Source: JAENVU01 sp038250905 (GTDB lineage: Bacteria; Actinomycetota; Acidimicrobiia; IMCC26256; JAENVU01). From it: a stretch of 64,000 bases of DNA. The translations under genes were made by a program, and so were the position numbers. The DNA is taken from NCBI GenBank assembly GCA_038250905.1, contig JBBSBV010000001.1:173846-237845 (forward strand). The letters run 5' to 3'. Positions 43,143-51,814 of this stretch are shown in pieces. Position 1 is the first letter of the stretch. Each line of letters opens with the position of its first letter. The notes beneath the pieces are model-generated. The model made no database searches, was not told the origin of the DNA, and worked only from the letters and a program-made list of their open reading frames with translations.

Positions 43143-44162
43143 GTGGCTTCCGACACGGTCGATTCCTTTCTTGACCACGCAGAGGAACGCGCGCAGAACG
43201 ACCCAGTTGAGCTGACAGTTCGAGAATTGCTCAAGCACTGGGATGCCATGCGCAGAGGATCCTCGGTGGTCCGGCAGATCAATCGCGACCTGCGACGGCA
43301 TCGGCTAACGACCGAGCCACCGTTCGAGGAGGGATGGATCGACACGACGATCGCCTTGATCCCGCGCAAGGGTCGTGCGGTAACGCCAGGCATCAGCGGT
43401 TGAAATAGCGACGCCGCGCCCGACGATGACGCGCCAGAAGTCTCACTCCGTGTCGGCAGCCTGGAGAGCGCGACGGTGGGCGTGAGATTCGTCCGGCCGG
43501 AACAGACACTCCTGGAAGCGACTTCAACCATGATGAGGCACGACTACTCGCAACTCGCCGTCATGTCAGGGAGCCGGACTCTCAATGGTGCGGTGAGCTG
43601 GGAGTCGATCGGGAAGGCACGGGTGCGTGGCGAGAACCCGACGCTCGCAGTTGCAACGGTCCCGACGAGTCCCGTGACCATTGACACGGACCTCATCAGC
43701 CAAGTGCCGCGCATCATCGAGGATGGCTTCGTATTCGTGACGAATCAGCAGCGGGAAATTTCGGGAATCATCACGACTGCGGATCTGAGCGACCAGTTCG
43801 CGTCAGTTGCCAACCCGTTCTTCCTGATTGGCGAGGTGGAGCGCAGGTTGCGCAGGGCCGTCACTCGGCGTTTCAGCGCCGATGATCTCAGAGGCGCTCA
43901 GGATTCGAACGACTCGGGACGCGAGGTGAACTCCGCCGAGGACATGACGATGGGCGAGCTGGCCCGGCTTCTCGAGGCGGAGGACCGCTTCGTGCGATTG
44001 GGATGGGCGGTCGATCGAACGGTCTTCGTGGACGCGCTGCACGAAGTGCGCGTGATCCGTAACGACGTCATGCATTTCAGCCCCGACCCTCTCGCGCCCG
44101 AGCAGCTGCAGACTCTTCACTGCTTCATCAAATGGCTGCGGACGCTCGACCCAGCCCCGTAG
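43143..44162 (+). pseudogene. CBS-pair/HEPN protein gene interrupted by an in-frame TGA
   Basis: GTG at 43143 starts a helical domain (VDSFLDHAEERAQNDPVELTVRELLKHW). The frame meets TGA at 43401-43403, then remains open without shift to 44162. After the stop come two CBS domains (LEATSTMMRHDYSQLAVMSG and IIEDGFVFVTNQQREISGIITTADL). A C-terminal HEPN-like domain follows (NPFFLIGEVERRLRRAV), with the Rx4H motif RNDVMHF of HEPN ribonucleases. The stop lies in a Gly/Ala/Asp-rich linker between the N-terminal and CBS parts. Either the gene is inactivated or split, or the CBS-HEPN half (from GTG 43476) is made separately. It is divergent from the BREX operon. Confidence 0.75.
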
Positions 44163-44324
44163 GCACGGCATTGATCGACACCTCCGTGCTTGGCTTCGTC
44201 CCCAGCGGTGATGGCGACGACGAACGTCGTGACCGGCGATACGCGAGATCTCGACGCGGATCTGTTTGCCGTCGACCGGTATCAATATTGCCTCACCCAG
44301 GGTCCGAGTCAGCGTGAGCGCCAT
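44117..44324 (-). pseudogene. CsrA-like gene remnant with one frameshift
   Basis: ATG at 44324 begins MALTLTRTLGEAILIPVDG and KQIRVEISRIAGHDV, which aligns with the CsrA pattern (LTR, GE-x-I-x-I, then two beta strands). After HDV the frame runs into Arg-rich nonsense, but shifting by one base near 44220 continues VVAITAGDEAKHGGVDQ, where CsrA proteins have RLGIxAPxEVxVHR, and ends at TGA 44117. CsrA binds GGA motifs in mRNA. The 3' part overlaps the CBS-HEPN gene on the other strand. Homology is by eye only. Confidence 0.4.
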
Positions 44325-44381
44325 TCGTTTCAAATCCGTCGGTTCGGGTCCAGGTTCGCACCCGAACACTACGAGGACCGT

Positions 44382-45089
44382 TCATGCACTCGCGGCCGGG
44401 CGAAGCTCACGGCGGAGTTTGTATTCGGCTCGGTGTCGGCGTTGGCGAAGAGTTTGACCGCTTTCGCCGAGGTGAGCGGCGATGTCGGAGATGGCGTACC
44501 CATCGAGGCGAGTCAGCCCAATCAGTTCCGCGTCCGCCGGCGCTAGTACTTGCCGACTGACCGCTTCATCCAACGCGCACGCGCCGTCGCTAACCGCCCG
44601 AGGGTCAGGGAGTTCGAACATCCTGGCGTCGAGGGACTCGATACGCGGCCGCGGCCGACCGATCGTGCGTTTCAACGTCTGGCGAGTGTCAAGCAACACG
44701 TTCGCAGCGACGCGCTGAGGACGGCGTTCGAAGGGATAGGTGCGAATCCTCTCGTAGGCGACCCCGATTACGAGACTGCTGGGGTCATCCATCGCTGCGA
44801 CGATCACCGACCGGTACGCGCGAGCCACTGACTGGATGCCTGGCAGCATGGCCTGGAGCAGTGTGCGCGCTGCGAGGTCATCAGTGCCGGCGCGACGACT
44901 GAGCGGGACGAGGACGCGATCGGATTCGAGGGCGTGGTCGCGTCGATTCGCGTATCGAACGAGGTCGTCGAGGTCGTTGAACTGATTGAGCGCGGGCGAG
45001 GTCTCCGACCAGCCGGCGAGGCTGGTCCGACTCACAGTGCTGTACGCGATGTCCATCCATTCGGCGTGCAACGCCTGGAACAGATTCAT
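44382..45089 (-). CDS. Sigma-70-like factor or sigma-like DNA-binding protein
   Basis: A frame runs from 45269, but ATG at 45089 gives a 235-residue protein. The N-terminal half (LVRYANRRDHALESDRVLVPLSRR) is compatible with a diverged region 2. The C-terminal part is a region-4-like helix-turn-helix: APADAELIGLTRLDGYAISDIAAHLGESGQTLRQRRHRAE. Such proteins are frequent in actinobacterial mobile elements. It faces away from the HxlR gene across a shared promoter region. Confidence 0.72.
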   Translation of the reverse strand: MNLFQALHAEWMDIAYSTVSRTSLAGWSETSPALNQFNDLDDLVRYANRRDHALESDRVLVPLSRRAGTDDLAARTLLQAMLPGIQSVARAYRSVIVAAMDDPSSLVIGVAYERIRTYPFERRPQRVAANVLLDTRQTLKRTIGRPRPRIESLDARMFELPDPRAVSDGACALDEAVSRQVLAPADAELIGLTRLDGYAISDIAAHLGESGQTLRQRRHRAEYKLRRELRPAASA

Positions 45090-45173
45090 GGCCGGGTCCT
45101 CCGCTCTCGAACATTGAGAAGGAGGACGCTCGGTGGTTGGGGTTCTCAACCGTCTGTGCCGGTGGCCTGTGCG

Positions 45174-45188
45174 GTCGGACTGTCCGAC
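45174..45188. promoter_or_regulatory. Operator-like inverted repeat between sigma-like and HxlR genes
   Basis: GTCGGAC-T-GTCCGAC is a perfect 7-1-7 inverted repeat in the 214-base divergent intergenic region. It is a candidate site for the adjacent HxlR-type regulator; no second copy was noticed. Confidence 0.4.
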
Positions 45189-45303
45189 AAGATTTCTCAG
45201 GTGGGACAGATCATTACGGCGGTCCGGACGGGGTCGAGCCGCGCTGACTTCTCGCGGCTTTTCTGCCACTATGGGTAATAGTCAGGGACGAGGGGTGGGT
45301 GGC

Positions 45304-45735
45304 ATGGACGGCCAATCCAACGAAATTTCGGATGCTCGGCAGCGGCGGGTCCAGGCCCGTCAACCAGGTGCTCCGACGGGGTTAGGGATCGGGTTGGGGC
45401 CCGCGCATGAGGCGGCGATGTTGATCGCCCGGAAATGGTTGGTGCGGGTGTTGGTCGCGTTGGAGGCTGAGCCGCTTCGTCCGTTTCAGCTCGCGGCGCG
45501 GGTCGCTGGGATCACGCCGAAGGTGCTCGCCGAGACGTTGCACGTCGCTGAACGCGAACAACTCGTGCAACGCGTCATCGTCCGTGAGGCAGACGTGAAG
45601 GGCGCGATCGGATTCGAACTTACGCCGCTCGGCAAGTCGCTCGAAGCGCCACTCGCCGCGCTCGCGTGTTGGCAAGACCATCGCGACGAGTACCTGGTGA
45701 TCGGCACAACGGAACATGAACGTCTTGGTGCGTGA
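45304..45735 (+). CDS. HxlR-type winged-helix regulator
   Basis: ATG at 45304 follows GAGGGG; an upstream ATG at 45271 is also in frame. The product (143 residues) has a disordered N-terminus, then the HxlR fold: RKWLVRVLVALEAEPLRPFQLAARVAGITPKVLAETLHVAE (helix-turn-helix) and FELTPLGKSLEAPLAALACW (C-terminal dimer helix). It lies just upstream of the Tad operon and divergent from the sigma-like gene, so it may control either. Confidence 0.82.
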   Translation: MDGQSNEISDARQRRVQARQPGAPTGLGIGLGPAHEAAMLIARKWLVRVLVALEAEPLRPFQLAARVAGITPKVLAETLHVAEREQLVQRVIVREADVKGAIGFELTPLGKSLEAPLAALACWQDHRDEYLVIGTTEHERLGA

Positions 45736-45777
45736 GGACACGTCGAGGTGTTGCCGGCATCGTTGACGTGTGGAGAA

Positions 45778-45797
45778 TCCCGTTGAGGTGAACGGGA
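45778..45797 (+). terminator. Short hairpin after the HxlR gene
   Basis: TCCCGTT and AACGGGA form a seven-base-pair stem with a six-base loop, 43 bases after the HxlR stop. No T-run follows, so termination is only a possibility; it could instead be an untranslated-region structure of the downstream operon. Confidence 0.3.
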
Positions 45798-45917
45798 ATG
45801 TCGGGTTACTTGTAGCCGATGACACCTCTCGCCGATCTGAGCAAGCAAGCCGCGACCTTCCCATCGGTCAGCACCTGCGTTGTCGCGTCCACGGTTTCCG
45901 ATGCGCATAGCAACACC

Positions 45918-46517
45918 ATGGCCCGAAACGCACTCCATCGAACACGCTCGATCATCGCCCGACTCGCCTTCGCCGCGGTGGTGGTGATCGCGGTCGGTGC
46001 GTGCGCCGGCGAGACACCGCACCTTGACCAGACCGCGAAGACACCCCACCCCACTTCCCGACCCTCGAGTGCTTCGAACGTCGGGTGGCTCGCGAGGCAG
46101 GCGGCGAGTGATGCGGCGGCGTTGGCGACGGTCCGCGACTACTGGGCCGCGTATTCGCGGGTCATGGCCCAGACCCCGTCGTGGGACCAACGGACCGCCA
46201 AAGCAGAACTTGAGAAAGTCGCGAAGGGTTCCGCACTGGACCGGCTGATGATCACCTTCCTGCTCCACAAACAGAACAGTGAAGTCATTCGGGGCACGGT
46301 CGTGAGCCACCCGACAGTCGTAGAACATCGAGGCGCCATCATCGTGGTTCGTGATTGTGTCGATGACCAGTCCGGCATCTACTACCTCGATGACGGGACC
46401 CGCGGCGACATCGACGACCCGTATTGGCATCCCCACATCTTCGAACTCGCCCCGCACGCCAAGGGCTTCCGCGTCACTGACGTGACCGCTCCGTGGACCT
46501 CATGCCCCAGCACCTGA
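45918..46517 (+). CDS. Lipoprotein at head of the Tad operon
   Basis: The frame is open from 45819, but ATG at 45918 gives a lipoprotein signal: MARNALHRTRSIIARLAF, a hydrophobic core and the lipobox AVGAC. The mature part (about 170 residues) has a helical region (AALATVRDYWAAYSRVMAQTP) and a beta-rich end (VEHRGAIIVVRDCVDDQSGIYYL), an arrangement reminiscent of NTF2-like exported domains. Its role in the operon is unknown. It overlaps the next gene. Confidence 0.75.
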   Translation: MARNALHRTRSIIARLAFAAVVVIAVGACAGETPHLDQTAKTPHPTSRPSSASNVGWLARQAASDAAALATVRDYWAAYSRVMAQTPSWDQRTAKAELEKVAKGSALDRLMITFLLHKQNSEVIRGTVVSHPTVVEHRGAIIVVRDCVDDQSGIYYLDDGTRGDIDDPYWHPHIFELAPHAKGFRVTDVTAPWTSCPST

Positions 46518-47317
46518 GCCGGTCACTCCTCCCCGTGCTCGTCGCGGTCCTCACCGCAGCGGTGCCGGTGACGAGCGCAGCCGCGGACACCACCGGATCG
46601 GTCGATTCGCGCGACGGCACGATCGACTCCCACGCGGGCCGACACGACCGCAGTGGTAGCGGCGGTGGTTCGGGTGGTCCGGTGTGTGAGTACCGGCCGC
46701 TCAAGACTCCGCCATCAAAACCAATGTGGTACCGGGATCGTCACAACATCCCGATCGACGACGGCACCGGAAGTTGGTTCTCCATGTGGTGCGACAGCAG
46801 TTTCTACGGCGTCGTCTACATCAGCCGCACCCGACCCGCCGACCTCCTCGTCGATGCCCGCCGCCGGCTCAACCTTCCCAAACCGACACCGCAGTTCAAT
46901 CCGGCCGGCGACCAGTTAGTGAACGTTGCGACCTGGCTCTGGATCAGTACCGACGGATGGCGGACTCAGACGTCGACTGCCACGGTCCCCGGGGTCGCTG
47001 TCACCGTCACGGCACGTCCGGTCGCCGCGGTCTGGAGCCTCGGTGACGGCACGACCGTGCGTTGTACCGGGCCGGGCACACCCTTCGACGCGAACAATCC
47101 GGGCTCGCGATCTGAGTGTTCCGCGACCTACCGCCATTCGTCCGCGAACGAACCCGATCTCCGTTTTCATGGGTCGGTCACCGTCGAATGGCATGCCGAT
47201 TGGATCGCGGCGGGCGCGGCCGGCGGGGGGACCCTCGCACCGCTGTTCCAGTCAAGCGCGTTCTCGCTGTCGGTGACTGAAGTACAGGCGCTCAACCGGT
47301 CCGGAGTACGCCGATGA
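46502..47317 (+). CDS. Exported protein of the Tad operon
   Basis: ATG at 46502 (in-frame GTG at 46493) starts a Sec signal peptide (MPQHLSRSLLPVLVAVLTAAVPVTSAAA). The mature protein, about 240 residues, has a Gly/Ser-rich segment, then CEYRPLKTPPSKPMWYRD and a PKD-like beta domain around PVAAVWSLGDGTTVRCTGPG (the WDFGDG-type motif). It is probably displayed outside the membrane. Start and stop overlap the neighbours, which places it firmly in the operon. Confidence 0.78.
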   Translation: MPQHLSRSLLPVLVAVLTAAVPVTSAAADTTGSVDSRDGTIDSHAGRHDRSGSGGGSGGPVCEYRPLKTPPSKPMWYRDRHNIPIDDGTGSWFSMWCDSSFYGVVYISRTRPADLLVDARRRLNLPKPTPQFNPAGDQLVNVATWLWISTDGWRTQTSTATVPGVAVTVTARPVAAVWSLGDGTTVRCTGPGTPFDANNPGSRSECSATYRHSSANEPDLRFHGSVTVEWHADWIAAGAAGGGTLAPLFQSSAFSLSVTEVQALNRSGVRR

Positions 47318-47994
47318 CCACCACGATCACCCCCGCGACCGCGCCAAATGGTCGCGGCGCTGACCGTTCCGATCGTTCGGTGCGTCCGGTGGCGCCGGTG
47401 CGGCAACGGAACCTGACCCGTGTCGCGATTGGCGCGGTCGTCATCGCGGTCTCGACGTTGGGTGTCGTGAGCCTGACGACCAATCCTGCGCCGCGACAGA
47501 CGGCCTTCGCGGTGGCGCAGACCGTCGCGGCCGGTCAACCCATCCACCGCGACGACCTGCGAATCGTGGATCTCCCTGCTCGCACCAACCTGCGCACGAT
47601 CCCCGCCAGCGGTGCGGGGCGGATTGTCGGTCGCACGGCGGCGGTGACACTGATGGCAGGGTCGCTGCTTTCGCCGGATCAGATCCGTTCGGTGGACACG
47701 TCGGCGCGTACGGCGCTGGTCGGTGCGATCCTCAAACCTGGCCAGTACCCGAGCACGCTCGCGGTTGGAGACCGAGTCCTGATCGTGACGACACCGGACA
47801 CGTCCACCGGAACCAGCGTCGACGCGACCGCGAGCACGACGGACACGGCCCGCGGGCTGGTGGTCACGGTGACCCCGGAACCGTCCGGGACGGGGAGCAC
47901 GAGCGTGTCCCTCCGGGTGTCGATCGGCGACGCGCCGGCGGTGGCGGCCGCGGGTGGGACCGGACATGTCGATCTCGTGAGTGTCGGACCGTGA
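47314..47994 (+). CDS. SAF-domain protein (CpaB/RcpC-like)
   Basis: A 226-residue protein with a disordered N-terminus, one membrane helix (VAIGAVVIAVSTLGVVSL) and an SAF-type domain (TVAAGQPIHRDDLRIVDLP followed by GRTAAVTLMAGSLLSPDQI). Tad pilus clusters carry a CpaB/RcpC protein of this kind, which in diderms works with the secretin and in Gram-positives sits at the membrane. Overlaps both neighbours by four bases. Confidence 0.78.
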   Translation: MTTTITPATAPNGRGADRSDRSVRPVAPVRQRNLTRVAIGAVVIAVSTLGVVSLTTNPAPRQTAFAVAQTVAAGQPIHRDDLRIVDLPARTNLRTIPASGAGRIVGRTAAVTLMAGSLLSPDQIRSVDTSARTALVGAILKPGQYPSTLAVGDRVLIVTTPDTSTGTSVDATASTTDTARGLVVTVTPEPSGTGSTSVSLRVSIGDAPAVAAAGGTGHVDLVSVGP

Positions 47995-48722
47995 CTGTCG
48001 TCGTGATCGTGGGAACCAAACACTCCCCTGGTGTGAGCACACTGGCCGGCTCGTTGGCCTACGCGCATGGCGGTCGGTCGGTGATCGTCGAGGCCGACCC
48101 TGCGGGCGGCGACTACGCGATCCGTTCGGGCCGGCCGACGGAGCCTGGACTGGTGGGCTTGGCGGCCGCAGCCCGCAACGGCCTCGACCCCGAAATCTTG
48201 GACCGTCACCTTCAGACCGTCACCGGGAACGTTTCGGTGTTGGCCGCTCCCCCGTCGGCTGTCCAGACGAGCTCGGCGCTCGACGCGATCAGCGGGCCGC
48301 TCGCGCGACTCCTCGCGCGGGACGCGACGCGTCTCGCGATCATCGACGGCGGACGACTCGAACATCCGGCCCGACTCCACCCGTTTCTTGAGGTCGCGGA
48401 TCTGGTCCTTGTGTTGGCACGGCCGACCGCGGAGGATGTTGCGGGACTGCGGGCTCGGCTCCGTGACCTCGACGGCCACGCGCGTCGGGTCGTGGTCGGG
48501 TTGGTCGGCGACGGTCCCTACGGCTGCGATGAGGTCGCCGCGAATCTTGAAGCCGATCGGGTCGAAAGGATTGCTTGGGATCCCGCGACGGCCAGGGCAG
48601 TCGCGGCCGGGACCGGATCCGGCCGGTGGTTGGCCCGTCGGCCCCTCATCCGGAGCGCCACGCACCTTCTGGCCACCACCACCCTCGCCTCCGTGTCGAC
48701 GGTCGAAGCGGGCCGAACATGA
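47991..48722 (+). CDS. CpaE/TadZ-like P-loop protein
   Basis: A 243-residue MinD-type fold protein: it begins MTVVVIVGTKHSPGVSTLAGSL, with ADPAGGDYAI after the second strand and LAIIDGGRLEHPARL where the Walker B Asp lies. The Walker A region lacks the usual KGGVGKT and reads KHSPGVST. CpaE/TadZ proteins position the Tad machinery at the pole or membrane, and many have degenerate ATP sites. GTG start overlaps the SAF gene. Confidence 0.78.
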   Translation: MTVVVIVGTKHSPGVSTLAGSLAYAHGGRSVIVEADPAGGDYAIRSGRPTEPGLVGLAAAARNGLDPEILDRHLQTVTGNVSVLAAPPSAVQTSSALDAISGPLARLLARDATRLAIIDGGRLEHPARLHPFLEVADLVLVLARPTAEDVAGLRARLRDLDGHARRVVVGLVGDGPYGCDEVAANLEADRVERIAWDPATARAVAAGTGSGRWLARRPLIRSATHLLATTTLASVSTVEAGRT

Positions 48723-50062
48723 CCACCACGACGCTCACTGGTTCTCGCCGGGACGAGACACGTGTTAACGAAGGCCTGGTCGAGGAGCTGCGGACGCGGA
48801 TCGCCGACGCGTTGATCGACGCGGCACGCGCGAACACGACCGAGACACGGTTCCGACCCGACGACGAGCGCGCACTCGCCCGGCATCTCCTCAACCAAGA
48901 GTTCGAACACCTCGCGGCGACAGCACTCGCAGCCGGTCAGACCGTCCTCTCCGGAGACGACGAGTTGGCGTTGGGTCGGGCGGTGTTCGACCGGTTGTTT
49001 CAACTCGGTCGACTCCAACCCCTCCTTGACGATGAACGCGTCTTGAATATCACCGCGAACGGCTGTGACCGTGTCTTCGTCGACTATGCCGACGGCACCA
49101 AAGCGGCGGTCGGGCCGATCGCCGGGTCGGACGAGGAACTCATTGGACTGTTGCGTGAGATCGGCCGACGCCACGGCTTGAACGAACGGGAGTTCAACCC
49201 GGCGCGGCCATCGTTGAACTTGCAACTTCCCGACGGGAGTCGCCTGTTCGCGGTCGCGTGGGTGTGTGACCGGCCCGCAGTCGCGATCCGCCGTCACCGG
49301 CTCATGCGGGTCGGGCTCGCAGACCTCGTCCGGCTGGGCACCATCGACCAGGGTCTCCACGAGTTTCTCGCGGCTGCGGTCCGCGCCCGTCTCCAGATCA
49401 TCGTCTCCGGCGCGACCGGAGCTGGCAAGACGACCATGTTGCGGGCCCTCGCCGCGGAGATCCCACCCGAGGAACGCATCGTCACCATCGAGACCGAACT
49501 CGAGCTCGGCCTCGACCGCTTTGCCGACCTTCACCCGGATGTGGTTGCGCTCGAAGCCCGTGACGCGAACGTCGAAGGCGTCGGCGCGGTCACGGCGTCG
49601 GAGTTGGTGCGGATGAGTCTGCGCATGAACCCCGACCGGGTCATCGTGGGTGAAGTCCGCGGCGACGAGATCATCCCGATGCTCAACGCGATGAGTCAAG
49701 GCAACGACGGGTCGCTCTGCACAGTGCATGCCGACTCCTCCGCGACGGTGTTCAACAAGCTCGGCCTCTACGCGATGCAAGCCCCCGAACGGCTCGGTTT
49801 GGAGGCCACGAATCAGCTCGCCGCCGCGGCGGTCGATCTCGTCGTCTTCATCGCGAAGAGTCCCACCGGCCGGTATGTGGCGTCGGTCCGTCACGTGGTC
49901 GGGGCCGAAGACCGCCACGTCATCACCAACGAACTCTTCGCCCCCGGACCCGACGGCCGTGCCCGACCCGCGACGCCGATCCCCCACGCACTCGCCAGCC
50001 AACTCTGCGCGGCGGGTTATGACCGGGCGTGGCATGACGAGCCCGACGGATGGTGGCCGTGA
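48719..50062 (+). CDS. tadA: CpaF/TadA secretion ATPase
   Basis: A 447-residue type II/IV secretion ATPase that drives pilus assembly. The frame opens at 48575, but ATG at 48719 overlaps the previous stop (ATGA). Motifs: SGATGAGKTTMLRALA (Walker A), VTIETELELGL (Asp box), RVIVGEVRGDEIIPML (Walker B) and GSLCTVHADSS (His box). The N-terminal part matches CpaF, with LTITANGCDRV-type contact region. It is the motor of the Tad operon; a role in DNA transfer cannot be excluded, as VirB11 ATPases are relatives. Confidence 0.93.
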   Translation: MTTTTLTGSRRDETRVNEGLVEELRTRIADALIDAARANTTETRFRPDDERALARHLLNQEFEHLAATALAAGQTVLSGDDELALGRAVFDRLFQLGRLQPLLDDERVLNITANGCDRVFVDYADGTKAAVGPIAGSDEELIGLLREIGRRHGLNEREFNPARPSLNLQLPDGSRLFAVAWVCDRPAVAIRRHRLMRVGLADLVRLGTIDQGLHEFLAAAVRARLQIIVSGATGAGKTTMLRALAAEIPPEERIVTIETELELGLDRFADLHPDVVALEARDANVEGVGAVTASELVRMSLRMNPDRVIVGEVRGDEIIPMLNAMSQGNDGSLCTVHADSSATVFNKLGLYAMQAPERLGLEATNQLAAAAVDLVVFIAKSPTGRYVASVRHVVGAEDRHVITNELFAPGPDGRARPATPIPHALASQLCAAGYDRAWHDEPDGWWP

Positions 50063-50907
50063 CCATCCTCCCACTCGTCTACGGCCTCACGGCTGGTGTC
50101 GGAGTGCTGCTCGTCGCGTCCGGACTCCACCAAGACAACACGGCCCCGTCGCGTTCCGCACTCTCGGGTCATGCGGGCCGGGCACGTCGCGACAACCTCA
50201 GACGCCGCGCCAGCCTCGCGAGTATCGGGCTCATCGGCGTGTTCGTGGCGACTCGCTGGCCGGTCGCCGCGCTCGCCGCAGCGGCGTTGGGCTGGTTCAG
50301 CCCGGAGCTGTTGGGGAGTTCACGTGCCGTCACGGTGGGCGTTGAACGTACCGAGGCGATCGCGACATGGACCGAAATGTTGCGGGACACCATCGGCGCC
50401 GCGCATGGTCTCGAATCGGCGATCACCGCGACCGCGACGGTCGCTCCTGCACCGATCCGCGCCGAGATCCGTTCCCTCGCCCTCAGACTCACCCACGCTC
50501 CACTCGACCGTGCGCTCGCAGAGCTTGCGGTCGAGTTCGACCATCCCATCGGCGACCTCGTCGTTGCCGCCCTCACCGCCGCGTCCCGATCCTCGGTCCG
50601 GGACCTCGCCGAACTCTTAGGAACCTTGGCCTCCGCGGCCCGAGACGAAGCATCGATGCAACTCCGCGTTGACGCGACCCGAGCCCGAACCCGCACTGCG
50701 GTCAGGGTCGTCGCCTGGTGTACCGGGCTCACCGCAGTCGGACTCGTCGTGCTCAACCCGAGCTACGTCACCGTCTACGCGACCCTCACCGGACAAGTCG
50801 TCCTCGCAGTCGTCGCCGCCTGCTGGTGTGGAGCGTTGGGTTGGATGAACCAGATGAGTCGCTTCGACCAACCTGAGCGATTCCTCACCACCGCGGTGCA
50901 GGTGTGA
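50059..50907 (+). CDS. tadB: Tad inner-membrane platform protein TadB
   Basis: A type II secretion F-domain protein of about 282 residues. GTG at 50059 overlaps the TadA stop (GTGA); an in-frame ATG at 50050 is the alternative. An N-terminal helix pair precedes the F domain (TWTEMLRDTIGAAHGLESAI ... DRALAELAVEFDHPIGDLVVAAL). Two C-terminal transmembrane helices follow. Works with TadC as the assembly platform. Confidence 0.88.
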   Translation: MTILPLVYGLTAGVGVLLVASGLHQDNTAPSRSALSGHAGRARRDNLRRRASLASIGLIGVFVATRWPVAALAAAALGWFSPELLGSSRAVTVGVERTEAIATWTEMLRDTIGAAHGLESAITATATVAPAPIRAEIRSLALRLTHAPLDRALAELAVEFDHPIGDLVVAALTAASRSSVRDLAELLGTLASAARDEASMQLRVDATRARTRTAVRVVAWCTGLTAVGLVVLNPSYVTVYATLTGQVVLAVVAACWCGALGWMNQMSRFDQPERFLTTAVQV

Positions 50908-51794
50908 GCGCGATCGTCGTCGGACTCACCTTCGGGATCGGACTCTGTCTGATCGCCTCGGGTCTGATCGGGGCCCGGCCGTCACTCGCGGTCGTCCTCG
51001 CCCGCCTCGACCAGCCCCGCGCCAGCACTCCGACCCCGTCCGAGCCGACCGGCGGAATGTTGGTCCGCGTCATCGGCGTGCCGCTCGCGGCGACGCCGGT
51101 CGCGGCACGGATCGCCCGACGGTTCAGATCCGAACTGCGGATCACCGGAACCTCACCCGAGCAACACTTCTCGTCGAGTGCCACCGACGCAATCCTCGGC
51201 CTCGTCGGATCGATGATGGTCATGCTGGTGCTCGCCGCCGGTGGGATCCACCTCGACCCGACCATGGCCGTTTCGATCAGCGTCGCCGTCGGGATCGCCG
51301 GCGCGACCCTCCCCGTCGCGACGCTGCGCGGCCGGGCGAAGACCCGGCGGGCCGGATTCCGTCACGCGTTGTCGTGTTTCTTGGATCTCGTCGCGATCCG
51401 CCTCGCCGGCGGTACCGGAGTCGAAGCAGCCCTCGCCGAAAGCGCGCAGGCCGGAACGGGTTGGGCCTTCACCGAACTCGGCCACGCCCTGCGCGCCGCC
51501 CGCCTCGCCGGTCTCCCACCCTGGGACAGCCTCGCCCACCTCGGCGGCGAACTCGACGTCTCCGAACTCAGCGAACTCGCCGCAAGTATGACCATCGCCG
51601 GCAACGAAGGCGCCCGCGTCCGGGTCTCGCTCGCCGCGAAAGCCCGCGCGATGCGACACCGGGCCTTGACCGACGCCGAAGGCAACGCCCACGCCGCGAG
51701 CGAACGCATGTCACTCCCGATCGTGATCCTCATGGCCGGATTCGTCGTGTTCCTCGGCTACCCCGCGATCACCCGCGTCCTGACCGGCATCTGA
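50904..51794 (+). CDS. tadC: Tad inner-membrane platform protein TadC
   Basis: A 296-residue F-domain protein: N-terminal helix, two central helices (around 100-135), then FRHALSCFLDLVAIRLAGGTGVEAAL and WDSLAHLGGELDVSELSELAASM, and a C-terminal helix (LPIVILMAGFVVFLGYPAI). GTG start overlaps TadB stop. Paired TadB/TadC is characteristic of Tad clusters. Confidence 0.9.
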   Translation: MSAIVVGLTFGIGLCLIASGLIGARPSLAVVLARLDQPRASTPTPSEPTGGMLVRVIGVPLAATPVAARIARRFRSELRITGTSPEQHFSSSATDAILGLVGSMMVMLVLAAGGIHLDPTMAVSISVAVGIAGATLPVATLRGRAKTRRAGFRHALSCFLDLVAIRLAGGTGVEAALAESAQAGTGWAFTELGHALRAARLAGLPPWDSLAHLGGELDVSELSELAASMTIAGNEGARVRVSLAAKARAMRHRALTDAEGNAHAASERMSLPIVILMAGFVVFLGYPAITRVLTGI

Positions 51795-51814
51795 CCCGAA
51801 CGAAAGGCACCCCC

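Noticed and set aside
43401..43403. In-frame TGA considered as a selenocysteine codon
   Set aside because: It lies in a Gly/Ala/Asp-rich linker, not in a redox motif, and no hairpin of bacterial SECIS form follows it; selenoprotein genes are not seen nearby.
44150..44400. Possible tRNA-like GGTTCG...CC sequence near 44340
   Set aside because: No acceptor stem, anticodon stem or proper spacing could be built around it.
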